Of a stretch of DNA of 64,000 nucleotides, positions 26,391 to 38,480 are shown piece by piece. The notes under the pieces were generated by a model. The model did not search any database. It was given only the letters and a program-made list of their open reading frames with translations, and was not told the DNA's origin. The position numbers were made by a program, and so were the translations under genes. This stretch comes from Paragordius varius (lineage: Eukaryota; Nematomorpha), in NCBI GenBank assembly GCA_964247055.1, contig OZ176055.1, forward strand, positions 8,928,001-8,992,000, written 5' to 3'. Position 1 is the first letter of the stretch. The number at the start of each line of letters is the position of its first letter.

Positions 26391-28140
26391 ATATCAAATT
26401 GCAGATATTCAAAATTTTTATGGCGCATTTACGGCAAAGCGTTTATTTAAGTAAACTAACCCACGAAGAGTAAAAAAATTTGAGACGGTTGGAATACATC
26501 TAAAAATTATTTTTTTAAAAAATATCGGTTTTATTATATGTAGTTATTTGGAAAAAAATTATTTAACACAATGTGCGCAATTCATTTTTTTGTTATAGAG
26601 TCGTAACCACAAAAGTATAAATAACTTTCTTAATAATGACATGTAAGGGGCAAAATCAAAAGACCATGATAATCCTGTTATATTTTTTATCAAATATATA
26701 TTCATAAGGTTGATTTTGTGCAAGCTGTGTAATTCAAAAACCATATGCTAAAAAGGTATGGTTGTTATTAAAAATTATTTGCTTTTGGTTTTGAATTTTT
26801 GTCTGTACAATCTGAATTTTAACTGAATATCGACTATATTTATGTAAATGATTGTTAAAATAAATCTCGGTAACTCTTCTACCCACTCCAAAATGGGCAG
26901 TATTTATAAAATGCACACCAAAGCCCTAGGGTCGCTCAATAACTATTTTTATGATAAAAATAAGTTATTTTTAAAAAATTTATTATACAAAATTTCGTTA
27001 AAATACATTAGTTTGAAATTTAAAATATGGTGGAAACGATATGAAAACAGTTTAAGATATAATAGATCCATATAACTTCCAAGAGCATTAATATTCCTTG
27101 GTTGGTTCTTCCAATTATTTACAATCACAGTAGGAATATTCAAAGGATATCACCTAGCCATATCAGATTAAATGACATTACAGATAAAAACGATTTGTAT
27201 CATATAAAAATATTTTACGCAGAGATATTCGTAACAAAATAAATGAATGTATTCAATGTCACTTATTAATTTGTTTCGAATATATTTTTATATATTAAAC
27301 TTTTAAGTATCCGATTGAAGAAATATCTGTATATTTAAATATTTTTATCATATTAATATTATTAGTGTAACCTAGAGTTATATAGAATTTAAATTTAATA
27401 ATTTTATTATAACAATCATTTTATATTGATTGTCTACTATTACTTAAGTAATTAATTGGTTTAAAAAAATTAAAAATGAAACGTAAATCTTCTGATGAAT
27501 TAAAAACTCAATCAAAAAAACAAAAAATATCTCAAAACACGGCATCTAAAATAAAAAGTACACCCATTAAAAGGAAAGGCAAACAGTCAACATCTAGCAA
27601 GAAAGCGGAAAGCAAATCCAGAAAGATAGGATTGCAAAATAAAATTGTTAAGGGAAAAAGTTGTATAAACGGAGTTCCGTAACAAAACCTATAAAATCGA
27701 TAAAACATAAGACTAAACCAGTTTTAAAATCAACAAGAAAAGTAAAATCCCTAAGGCAGAACATAACAACCAAACATAAGAGCTCTCAATCAAATAACAA
27801 AAATTCCAAAGTGAATCGCAAAAATGAAATGCCAAAAGTAAATAAAAAAGGGATAAAGTTTTGCAAAAAACGTGTATTGAAAGATAAGAAAAACGCGGAA
27901 TCCAATAAGAGATTTAAAATGGGTGAAGACATACCTCTGGAAATCAAGTCATCAGATATGAACTTAAGTATCCTGTGTAATAGTTCGATTTCAGAGTTAA
28001 AGATTGAGAAAAAAATAGACAACACTATAAGTGAACATATTATTATAACTAATAAAAACGTTACTGCCCTACGAATAACCCGGAAAAATGCATCAGCTAA
28101 ACAAGAAATTCTGGAAAATGTTGTTATAACCCCAAGAAGT
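26391..28140 (+). repeat. Duplicated segment B, left copy (inverted partner 54305-56105)
   Basis: From GATATCAAATTGCAGATATT onward the sequence matches the reverse complement of 54305-56105 through the upstream flank, a half M2 MITE (26742-26826) and the lysine-rich gene head. Both the presumed promoter and the coding part were therefore duplicated. Confidence 0.85.
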
Positions 28141-28227
28141 GAAACCAATTGTCTTGAAAATGTTGTTATAATCCCAAGAAGTCAAACCAATTGTCTGGAA
28201 AATGTTGTTATAATCCCAAGAAGTTAA
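27476..28227 (+). pseudogene. Lysine-rich head of the repeat-protein gene, left copy
   Basis: I do not recognise this protein. It starts MKRKSSDELKTQSKKQK and is very rich in Lys, Ser and Asn, suggesting a nucleic-acid-binding or nucleolar-type basic tail. It then passes through a less basic stretch (LSILCNSSISELKIEKK) into 14-residue repeats with the pattern ENVVITPRSETNCL. Compared with the inverted copy at 53888-55034, one T is missing near 27661, so the reading frame breaks after about 60 codons and continues in another frame from there. A stop falls in the repeat part at 28225-28227, although units continue beyond. No splice sites that would restore one frame were evident. It could instead be a mobile repeat that captured a host exon. 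Confidence 0.6.
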
Positions 28228-30098
28228 ACCAATTGTCTGGAAAACGTTGCTCTAGCCTCAAGAAGTGAAACCACCAATTGTCTGGAAAATGTTGTTCTAG
28301 CCCCAAAAGGTGAAGCCAATTGTCTAGAAAATGTTGGAATAATCACAAGAAGTGAAACCAATTGTCTGGAAAATGTTGTTATAACCCCAAGAAGTGAAAC
28401 CAATTGTCTAGAAAATGTTGTTATAAACCCAAGAAGTGAAGCCAATTGTCTACAAAATGTTGTTATAACCCCAAGAAGTGAAACCACCAATTGTCTGGAA
28501 AACGTTGTTCTAGCCTAAAAAGTGAAGCCAATTGTCTAGAAAATGTTATAACCCCAAGAGGTGAAACCAATTGTCTAGAAAATGTTGTTATAACCCCAAG
28601 AAGTGAAACCAATTGTCTGGAAAATGTTGTTCTAGCCCCAAGAAGTGAAACCAATTGTGTGGAAAATGTTGCTATAATCCCAAGAAGTGAAACCAATTGT
28701 CTGGAAAATGTTGTTATAACCCCAAGAAGTGAAACCAATTGTCTAGAAAATGTTGTTATAATCCCAAGAAGTGAAACCAATTGTCTGGAAAATGTTGTTA
28801 TAATCCCAAGAAGTTAAACCAATTGTCTGGAAAACGTTGCTCTAGCCCCAAAAGGTGAAGCCAATTGTCTAGAAAATGTTGTTCTAGCCCCAAGAAGTGA
28901 AACCAATTGTCTGGAAAATGTTGTTATAATCCCAAGAAGTGAAACCACCAATTGTCTGGAAAACGTTGTTCTAGCCTAAAGAAGTGAAACCAAATCTCTA
29001 GAAAATGTTGTTATAACCCCAAGAAGAAGCCAATTGTCTACAAAATGTTGTTATAATCCCAAAAGCAAAACCAATTGTCTGGAAAATGTTGTTCTAGCCC
29101 CAAGAAGTGAAACCACCAATTGTCTCGAAAATGTTGTTCTAGCCCCAAGAAAAGAAACCAATTGCCTAGAAAATGTTGTTATAACCCCAAGAAGTGAAAC
29201 CAATTGTCTAGAAAATGTTGTTATAACCCCAAGAAGTGAAACCAATTGTCTAGAAAATGTTGTTAATATAAAAGAGTGAAACCACCAATTTTCTGGAAAA
29301 TGTTGTTCTAGCCCCAAGAAGTGAAACCACCAATTGTCGGGAAAATGTTGTTCTAGGCCCAAGAAGTGAAGCCAACTATCTAGAAAATGTTGTTATAATC
29401 CCAAGAAGTGAAACCAATTGTCTGGAAAATGTTGTTCTAGCCCCAAGAAGTGAAACCAATTGTCTGGAAAATGTTGTTATAATCCCAAGAAGTGAAACCA
29501 ATTGTCTAGACAATGTTGTTATAGCCCCAAGAAGTGAAACCAAATGTCTAAAAAAATTTGTTATCACCCCAAGAAGTTAAGCTAATTGTCTACAAAATGT
29601 TGCTATAATCCCAAGAAGTGAAACCAATTGTCTGGAAAATTTTGTTCTAGCCCCAAGAAGTGAAACCACCAATTGTCTGGAAATTGTTGTTCTAGCCCCA
29701 AGAAGTGCACCAATTGTCTGGAAAATTTTGTTCTAGCCCCAAGAAGTGAAATGAAATGTCTAGAAAATGTTGTTATAACTCCAAGAAGTGAAGCCAATTG
29801 TCTGGAAAATGTTGTTCTGGCCCCAAGAAGTGAAACCACCAAATGTCTGGAAAATGTTGTTATAACCCCAAGAAGTGAAACCAAATGTCTAGAAAATGTT
29901 GTTATAACCCCAAGAAGTGAAGCCAATTGTCTGGAAAATTTTGTTCTAGCCCCAAGAAGTGAAACCACCAATTGTCTGGAAAATGTTATTCTAGCCCCAA
30001 GAAGTGAAGCCAATTGTCTAGAAAATGTTGTTATAACCGCAAGAATGAAACAATTATCCAGAAAATGTTGTTATAATCCCAAGAAGTGAAACTAATTG
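28103..30098 (+). repeat. 42/45-bp coding minisatellite, block 1 (+)
   Basis: Tandem units of 42 bp (14 codons, ENVVITPRSETNCL) alternate with 45-bp units that carry one extra ACC codon (…SETTNCL). The core AAGTGAAACCAATTGTCT is very constant, and the second half varies between ATAATCCC, ATAACCCC and CTAGCCCC. The block follows the lysine-rich head without a gap, so it is its repeat domain. Several frame breaks occur along the block. Confidence 0.95.
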
Positions 30099-30184
30099 TC
30101 TAGATTTCTAGACAATCTAGATTTCTAGACAATCTAGATTTATAGACAATCTAGATTTATAGACAATCTAGATTTATAGACAAT
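30099..30184. repeat. 17-bp palindromic tandem repeat at arm junction 1
   Basis: Five units of CTAGATTTMTAGACAAT lie exactly between plus-oriented and minus-oriented minisatellite blocks. Each unit boundary forms ATTGTCTAGA/TCTAGACAAT, a near-perfect palindrome made from the minisatellite's own AATTGTCTAGA end. Confidence 0.95.
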
Positions 30185-31063
30185 TGGTTTCACATCTTGG
30201 GATTATAACAACATTTTCCAGACAATTGGTTTCACTTCTTGGGATTATAACAACATTTTCTATACAATTGGCTTCACTTCTTGGGGCTAGAACAACATTT
30301 TCCACAAAATTGGTGGTTTCACTTCTTGGGATTATAACAACATTTTCTAGACAGTTGGTTTCACTTCTTGGGGCTAGAACAACATTTTCCAGACAATTGG
30401 TTTTGCTTCTTGGGATTATAACAACATTTTGTAGACAATTGGCTCCTTCATGGTGTTATAACAACATTTTTTAGACTTTATTTCTTGGAGCTAGAACAAC
30501 ATATTCCAAACATTCGGGTTCACTTCTTGGGTGTAAAACAACATTTTTCAGACAATTGGTTTCACTTCTTGGGATTATAACACTATTTTCTATACAATTG
30601 GTTTCACTTCTTGGGGATATAACAACATTTTCCAGACAATTGGTGGTTTCACTTCTTGGGATTATAACAACATTTTCTATACAATTGGTTTCACTTCTTG
30701 GGGATATAACAACATTTTTCAGACAATTGGTGGTTTCACTTCTTGGGTGTAAAACAACATTTTTCAGACAATTGGTTCACTTCTTGGGATTATAACAACA
30801 TTTTCTAGACAATTGGCTTTACTTCTTGGGGTTAGAACAACATTTTCCAGACAATTGGTGGTTTCACTTCATGGGGCTAGAACAACATTTTTTAGACAAT
30901 TGGTATTTTCACTCCCGGGGGCTAGAACAACATTTTCCAAACATTCTGTTTCACTTCTTGGGATTATAACAACATTTTCTAGACAATTGGTTTCACTTCT
31001 TGGGGCTAGAACAACATTTTCCAGACAATTGGTTTCACTTCTTGGGTTTAAACAACATTTTCC
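30185..31063 (-). repeat. 42/45-bp minisatellite, inverted block 2
   Basis: These are the same units reading on the minus strand downstream of the inverted head fragment at 31064-31463. In the plus direction they appear as TTGGTTTCACTTCTTGGG followed by an AACAACATTTTC block. This block has more degenerate units than block 1. Confidence 0.95.
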
Positions 31064-31463
31064 AGAAATTCTTGTGTAGCTGATGCATTTGTCCGGGTTA
31101 TTCGTGCAGTAACGTTTTTATTAGTTATAATAATATGTTCACTTATAGTGTTATCGATGATCTGATGTCTTGATTTCCAAAGGTATGTGTTCACCTTTTT
31201 TAAATCTCTTATTGGATTCCGCGTTTTTCTTATCTTTCATTACACATTTTTGGGAAAACTTTATCTCTTTATTTACTTTAGGCATTCATTTTTGCGATTC
31301 ACTTTGGGATTTTTGTTATTTGATTGAGAGCTCTTATGTTTGGTTTTCTGCCTTAGAGATTTTACATGTCTTGTTGGTTTTAAAACTGGTTTAGTCTTAT
31401 GCTTTACCGATTACATAGGTTTTGTTAGGGAACTCCGTTTATACAAACTTTTTCGCATAACAT
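31064..31463 (-). pseudogene. Truncated inverted lysine-rich head, array copy 1
   Basis: The reverse complement carries the head from KSLYKRSS through to the repeat junction (GCATCAGC… into the first unit). It lacks the first 60 codons and has an internal deletion of about 64 nt that removes the LSILCNSS part. Upstream of the break it begins ATGTTATGCGAAAAAGTTTG, a junction also present in the other two array copies. No intact reading frame is present. Confidence 0.85.
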
Positions 31464-33104
31464 AAATGTTGTTATAATCCCAAGAAGTGAAACCAATTGT
31501 CTGGAAAATGTTGTTCTAGCCCCAAGAAGTAAAACCACCAATTGTCTCGAAAATGTTGTTCTAGCCCCAAGAAGTGAAACCACCAATTGTTTGGAAAATG
31601 TTGTTATAACCCCAAGAAGTGAAACCAATTGCCTAGAAAATGTTGTTATAACCCCAAGAAGTGAAACCAATTGTTTAGATGTTGTTATAACCCCAAGGAG
31701 TGAAACCAATTGTCTGGAAGATGTTGTTATAATCCCAAGAAACGAAACCAATTGTCTAGAAAATGTTGTTCTAGCCCCAAGAAGTGAAACCAATTGTCTA
31801 GATGTTGTTATAACCCCAAGAAGTGAAATCAATTGTCTGGACGATGTTGTTATAATCCCAAGAAACGAAACCAATTGTCTGGAAAATGTTGTTCTAGCCC
31901 CAAGAAGTGAAACCAATTGTATAGAAAGTGTTGTTATAACTCCATGAAGAAAAACCACCAATTGTCTAGAAAATGTTGTTATAACCCCAAGAAGCGAAAC
32001 CGAATGTTTGGAATATGTTGTTCTAGCTCCAAGAAGTGAAACCACCAATTGTCTAGAAAATATTGTTATAACCCCAAGAAGTGAAACCAATTGTCTAGAT
32101 GTTGTTATAACCCCAAGAAGTGAAACCAATTGTCTGGAAGATGTTGTTCTAGCCCCAAGAAGTAAAACCAATTGTCTGGAAAATGTTGTTCTAGCCCCAA
32201 GAAACAAAACCAATTGTCTGGAAAATGTTGTTATAACCCCAAGAAGTGAAACCACCAATTGTCTAGAAAATGTTGTTATAACCCCAAGAAGTGAAACCAA
32301 TTGTTTAGATGTTGTTATAACCCCAAGGAGTGAAACCAATTGTCTGGAAGATGTTGTTATAATCCCAAGAAACGAAACCAATTGTCTGGAAAATGTTGTT
32401 CTAGTCCCAAGAAGTGAAACCAATTGTCTAGATGTTGTTATAACCCCAAGAAGTGAAACCAATTGTCTGGAAGATGTTGTTATAATCCCAAGAAACGAAA
32501 CCAATTGTCTGGAAAATGTTGTTCTAGCCCCAAGAAGTGAAACCACCAATTGTCTAGAAAATGTTGTTATAACCCCAAGAAGTGAAACCAATTGTCTGGA
32601 AAATGTTGTTCTAGGCCCAAGAAGTGAAACCACCGATTGTCTGGAAAATGTGGTTATAGCCCCAAAAAGTGAAACCACATTGTCCTGAAAATGTTGTTCT
32701 AGCTCCAAGAAAAAACCAATTGTCTAAAAAATGTTGTTCTAGCCCCAAGAAGTAATACCAATTGTCAGGAAAATGTTGTTCTAGCCCAAAGAAACAAAAC
32801 CAATTGTCTGGAAAATGTTGTTCTGGCCCCAAGAAGTGAAACCACCAAATGTCTGGAAAATGTTGTTATAACCCCAAGAAGTGAAACCAAATGTCTAGAA
32901 AATGTTGTTATAACCCCAAGAAGTGAAGCCAATTGTCTGGAAAATTTTGTTCTAGCCCCAAGAAGTGAAACCACCAATTGTCTGGAAAATGTTATTCTAG
33001 CCCCAAGAAGTGAAGCCAATTGTCTAGAAAATGTTGTTATAACCGCAAGAATGAAACAATTATCCAGAAAATGTTGTTATAATCCCAAGAAGTGAAACTA
33101 ATTG
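31464..33104 (+). repeat. 42/45-bp minisatellite, block 3 (+)
   Basis: Plus-oriented units include a shorter 39-bp form (…NCLDVVITPRSE…) and variants with ACGAAACC. The block contains the 3,006-bp duplication boundary near 32805. Its minus strand is open for 427 codons (31425-32708), which I read as a shadow frame of the unit and not a gene. Confidence 0.95.
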
Positions 33105-33190
33105 TCTAGATTTCTAGACAATCTAGATTTCTAGACAATCTAGATTTATAGACAATCTAGATTTATAGACAATCTAGATTTATAGACAAT
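33105..33190. repeat. 17-bp palindromic tandem repeat at arm junction 2
   Basis: The duplicated copy of junction 1, again with five units, 3006 bp downstream. Confidence 0.95.
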
Positions 33191-34069
33191 TGGTTTCACA
33201 TCTTGGGATTATAACAACATTTTCCAGACAATTGGTTTCACTTCTTGGGATTATAACAACATTTTCTATACAATTGGCTTCACTTCTTGGGGCTAGAACA
33301 ACATTTTCCACAAAATTGGTGGTTTCACTTCTTGGGATTATAACAACATTTTCTAGACAGTTGGTTTCACTTCTTGGGGCTAGAACAACATTTTCCAGAC
33401 AATTGGTTTTGCTTCTTGGGATTATAACAACATTTTGTAGACAATTGGCTCCTTCATGGTGTTATAACAACATTTTTTAGACTTTATTTCTTGGAGCTAG
33501 AACAACATATTCCAAACATTCGGGTTCACTTCTTGGGTGTAAAACAACATTTTTCAGACAATTGGTTTCACTTCTTGGGATTATAACACTATTTTCTATA
33601 CAATTGGTTTCACTTCTTGGGGATATAACAACATTTTCCAGACAATTGGTGGTTTCACTTCTTGGGATTATAACAACATTTTCTATACAATTGGTTTCAC
33701 TTCTTGGGGATATAACAACATTTTTCAGACAATTGGTGGTTTCACTTCTTGGGTGTAAAACAACATTTTTCAGACAATTGGTTTCACTTCTTGGGATTAT
33801 AACAACATTTTCTAGACAATTGGCTTTACTTCTTGGGGTTAGAACAACATTTTCCAGACAATTGGTGGTTTCACTTCATGGGGCTAGAACAACATTTTTT
33901 AGACAATTGGTATTTTCACTCCCGGGGGCTAGAACAACATTTTCCAAACATTCTGTTTCACTTCTTGGGATTATAACAACATTTTCTAGACAATTGGTTT
34001 CACTTTTTGGGGCTAGAACAACATTACCAGACAATTGGTTTCACTTCTTGGGTTTAAACAACATTTTCC
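33191..34069 (-). repeat. 42/45-bp minisatellite, inverted block 4
   Basis: The duplicate of block 2 with the few differences noted for the 3,006-bp duplication. Confidence 0.95.
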
Positions 34070-34469
34070 AGAAATTCTTGTGTAGCTGATGCATTTGTCC
34101 GGGTTATTCGTGCAGTAACGTTTTTATTAGTTATAATAATATGTTCACTTATAGTGTTATCGATGATCTGATGTCTTGATTTCCAAAGGTATGTGTTCAC
34201 CTTTTTTAAATCTCTTATTGGATTCCGCGTTTTTCTTATCTTTCATTACACATTTTTGGGAAAACTTTATCTCTTTATTTACTTTAGGCATTCATTTTTG
34301 CGATTCACTTTGGGATTTTTGTTATTTGATTGAGAGCTCTTATGTTTGGTTTTCTGCCTTAGAGATTTTACATGTCTTGTTGGTTTTAAAACTGGTTTAG
34401 TCTTATGCTTTACCGATTACATAGGTTTTGTTAGGGAACTCCGTTTATACAAACTTTTTCGCATAACAT
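34070..34469 (-). pseudogene. Truncated inverted lysine-rich head, array copy 2
   Basis: The duplicate of the fragment at 31064-31463, with the same missing 5' part, the same internal deletion and the same ATGTTATGCG junction. Confidence 0.85.
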
Positions 34470-37400
34470 AAATGTTGTTATAATCCCAAGAAGTGAAACC
34501 AATTGTCTGGAAAATGTTGTTCTAGCCCCAAGAAGTAAAACCACCAATTGTCTCGAAAATGTTGTTCTAGCCCCAAGAAGTGAAACCACCAATTGTTTGG
34601 AAAATGTTGTTATAACCCCAAGAAGTGAAACCAATTGCCTAGAAAATGTTGTTATAACCCCAAGAAGTGAAACCAATTGTTTAGATGTTGTTATAACCCC
34701 AAGGAGTGAAACCAATTGTCTGGAAGATGTTGTTATAATCCCAAGAAACGAAACCAATTGTCTAGAAAATGTTGTTCTAGCCCCAAGAAGTGAAACCAAT
34801 TGTCTAGATGTTGTTATAACCCCAAGAAGTGAAATCAATTGTCTGGACGATGTTGTTATAATCCCAAGAAACGAAACCAATTGTCTGGAAAATGTTGTTC
34901 TAGCCCCAAGAAGTGAAACCAATTGTATAGAAAGTGTTGTTATAACTCCATGAAGAAAAACCACCAATTGTCTAGAAAATGTTGTTATAACCCCAAGAAG
35001 CGAAACCGAATGTTTGGAATATGTTGTTCTAGCTCCAAGAAGTGAAACCACCAATTGTCTAGAAAATATTGTTATAACCCCAAGAAGTGAAACCAATTGT
35101 CTAGATGTTGTTATAACCCCAAGAAGTGAAACCAATTGTCTGGAAGATGTTGTTCTAGCCCCAAGAAGTAAAACCAATTGTCTGGAAAATGTTGTTCTAG
35201 CCCCAAGAAACAAAACCAATTGTCTGGAAAATGTTGTTATAACCCCAAGAAGTGAAACCACCAATTGTCTAGAAAATGTTGTTATAACCCCAAGAAGTGA
35301 AACCAATTGTTTAGATGTTGTTATAACCCCAAGGAGTGAAACCAATTGTCTGGAAGATGTTGTTATAATCCCAAGAAACGAAACCAATTGTCTGGAAAAT
35401 GTTGTTCTAGTCCCAAGAAGTGAAACCAATTGTCTAGATGTTGTTATAACCCCAAGAAGTGAAACCAATTGTCTGGAAGATGTTGTTATAATCCCAAGAA
35501 ACGAAACCAATTGTCTGGAAAATGTTGTTCTAGCCCCAAGAAGTGAAACCACCAATTGTCTAGAAAATGTTGTTATAACCCCAAGAAGTGAAACCAATTG
35601 TCTGGAAAATGTTGTTCTAGGCCCAAGAAGTGAAACCACCGATTGTCTGGAAAATGTGGTTATAGCCCCAAAAAGTGAAACCACATTGTCCTGAAAATGT
35701 TGTTCTAGCTCCAAGAAAAAACCAATTGTCTAAAAAATGTTGTTCTAGCCCCAAGAAGTAATACCAATTGTCAGGAAAATGTTGTTCTAGCCCAAAGAAA
35801 CAAAACCAATTGTCTGGAAAATGTTGTTCTAGCTCCAAGAAGTGAAACCACCAATTGTCTAGAAAATGTTATTATAACCCCAAGAAGTGAAACCAATTGT
35901 CTGGAAAATGTTGTTCTAGGCCCAAGAAGTGAAACCACCAATTGTCTGGAAAATGTTGTTCTAGCCCCAAAAAGTGAAACCACATTGTCCTGAAAATGTT
36001 TTTCTAGCTCCAAGAAAAAACCAATTGTCTAAAAATGTTGTTCTAGGCCCAAGAAGTGAAACCAATTGTCTGGAAAATGCTAGCCCCAAAAACTGAAACC
36101 ACATTGTCCTGAAAATGTTGTTCGAGCTCCAAGAAAAAACCAATTGTCGGGAAAATGTTGTTCTAGCCCCAAGAAACAAAACCAATTGTCTGGAAAATGT
36201 TGTTATAATCCCAAGAAACGAAACCAATTGTCTAGAAAATGTTGTTCTAGCCCCAAGAAGTGAAAATAATTGTCTAGATGTTGTTATAACCCCAAGAAGT
36301 GAAACCAATTGTCTGGACGATGTTGTTATAATCCCAAGAAACGAAACCAATTGTCTGGAAAATGTTGTTCTAGCCCCAAGAAGTGAAACCAATTGTATAG
36401 AAAGTGTTGTTATAACTCCATGAAGTGAAACCAATTGTCTAGAAAATGTTGTTATAATCCCAAGAAGCGAAACCGAATGTTTGGAATATGTTGTTCTAGC
36501 TCCAAGAAGTGAAACTACCAATTGTCTAGAAAATATTGTTATAACCCCAAGAAGTGAAACCAATTGTCCAGATGTTGTTATAACCCCAAGAAGTGAAACC
36601 AATTGTCTGGAAGAAGTTGTTCTAGCCCCAAGAAGTAAAACCAATTGTCGGGAAAATGTTGTTCTAGCCCCAAGAAACAAAACCAATTGTCTGGAAAATG
36701 TTGTTATAACCCCAAGAAGTGAAACCACCAATTGTCTAGAAAATGTTGTTATAACCCCAAGAAGTGAAACCAATTGTTTAGATGTTGTTATAACCCCAAG
36801 GAGTGAAACCAATTGTCTGGAAGATGTTGTTATAATCCCAAGAAACGAAACCAATTGTCTGGAAAATGTTGTTCTAGCCCCAAGAAGTGAAACCAATTGT
36901 CTAGATGTTGTTATAACCCCAAGAAGTGAAACCAATTGTCTGGAAGATGTTGTTATAATCCCAAGAAACGAAACCAATTGTCTGGAAAATGTTGTTCTAG
37001 CCCCAAGAAGTGAAACCACCAATTGTCTAGAAAATATTGTTATAACCCCAAGAAGTGAAACCAATTGTCTAGATGTTGTTATAACCCCAAGAAGTGAAAC
37101 CAATTGTCTGGAAGATGTTGTTCTAGCCCCAAGAAGTAAAACCAATTGTCGGAAAAATGTTGTTCTAGCCCTAAGAAACAAAACCAATTGTCTGGAAAAT
37201 GTTGTTCTAGCCCCAAGAAGTGAAACCACCAATTGTCTAGAAAATGTTGTTATAACCCCAAGAAGTGAAACCAATTGTCTGGAAAATGTTGTTCTAGGCC
37301 CAAGAAGTGAAACCACCGATTGTCTGCAAAATGTGGTTATAGCCCCAAGTGAAACCACATTGTCCTGAAAATGTTGTTCTAGCTCCAAGAAAAAACCAAT

Positions 37401-38440
37401 TGTCTAAAAAATGTTGTTCTAGCCCCAAGAAGTAATACCAATTGTCAGGAAAATGTTGTTCTAGCCCCAAGAAACAAAACCAATTGTCTGGAAAATGTTG
37501 TTCTAGCTCCAAGAAGTGAAACCAATTGTCTAGATGTTGTTATAACCCCAAGTAACGAAACTCATTGTCTGGTAAATGTTGTTCTAGCCCCAAGAAGTGA
37601 AACCAATTGTCTGGAAAGTGTTGTTATAACCCCAAGAAGAGAAATTTATTGTCTAGAAAATGTTGTTATAACCCCAAGAAGTGAAACCAATTGTCTAGAA
37701 AATGTTGTTATATTATCAAGAAGTGAAACCATCAATTTTCTCTAAAATGTTGTTCTAGCCCCAAGAAATGAAACCACCAATTGTCTGGAAAATGTTGTTC
37801 TAGCCCCAAGAAAAAGCCAACTGTCTAGAAAATGTTGTTATCACCCCAAGAAGTGAAGCCAATTGTCTACAAAATGTTGCTATAATCCCAAGAAGTGAAA
37901 CCAATTGTCTGGAAAATGTTGTTCTAGCCCCAAAAAGTGAAACCACCAATTGTCTGGAAATTGTTGTTCTAGCCCCAAGAAGTGCACCAAATGTCTGGAA
38001 AATGTTGTTATAACCCCAAGAAGTGAAACCAAATGTCTAGAACCCAAGAAGTGAAGCCAATTGTCTACAAAATGTTGTTATAACCCCAAGTGAAACCAAT
38101 TATCTAGAAAATGTTGTTATAACCCCAAGAAGTGAAAACAATTGTCTGGAAAATGTTCTTCTAGCCCCAAAAAGTGAAACCAATGGTCTAGAAAATGTAG
38201 TTGTAATCCCAAGATGTAAAACCAATTGTCTGGAAAATGTTGTTCTAGCACCCAGAAATGAAAATACCAATTGTCTGGAAAATTTTGTTCTGGCCCCAAG
38301 AAGTGAAACCACCAATTGTCTGGAAAATGTTATTCTAGCCCCAAGAAGTGAAAGCAATTGTCTATAAAATGTTGTTATAACCGCAAGAATGAAACCAATT
38401 ATCCAGAAAATGTTGTTATAATCCCAAGAAGTGAAACTAA
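34470..38440 (+). repeat. 42/45-bp minisatellite, block 5 (+), longest block
   Basis: Nearly 4 kb of plus-oriented units. A higher-order pattern of 45-, 42- and 39-bp units (SETTNCL / SETNCL / NCLDVV) seen in block 3 recurs around 36.1-37.4 kb, showing amplification in multi-unit steps. The minus strand is open for up to 475 codons (35961-37388) as a shadow frame. Units become more degenerate after about 37.7 kb. Confidence 0.95.
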
Positions 38441-38480
38441 TTGTCTAGATTTCTAGACAATCTAGATTTCTAGACAATTG
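38441..38480. repeat. 17-bp palindromic repeat at arm junction 3
   Basis: A shorter version of the other junctions, with two CTAGATTTCTAGACAAT units between a plus block and a minus block. Confidence 0.9.

Larger units (their letters stand above)
29800..35811. repeat. 3,006-bp direct tandem duplication inside the array
   Basis: 29800-32805 and 32806-35811 are nearly identical: every landmark recurs at an offset of exactly 3006 bp. I saw only a few differences, for example one extra T near 33781, a C/T change near 34009 and a small change near 34025. The exact breakpoints are blurred because both ends lie in minisatellite units. The duplication spans plus units, an inverted arm, a head fragment and plus units. 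Confidence 0.9.

Noticed and set aside
26742-26826. Half M2 MITE in duplicated segment B as an independent insertion
   Set aside because: The mirror copy at 55676-55766 has the same truncation, so it predates the duplication.
31425-37388. Long minus-strand ORFs (427 and 475 codons) as genes
   Set aside because: They are the antisense frame of the minisatellite in plus-oriented blocks, with no head or conserved domain in that frame.
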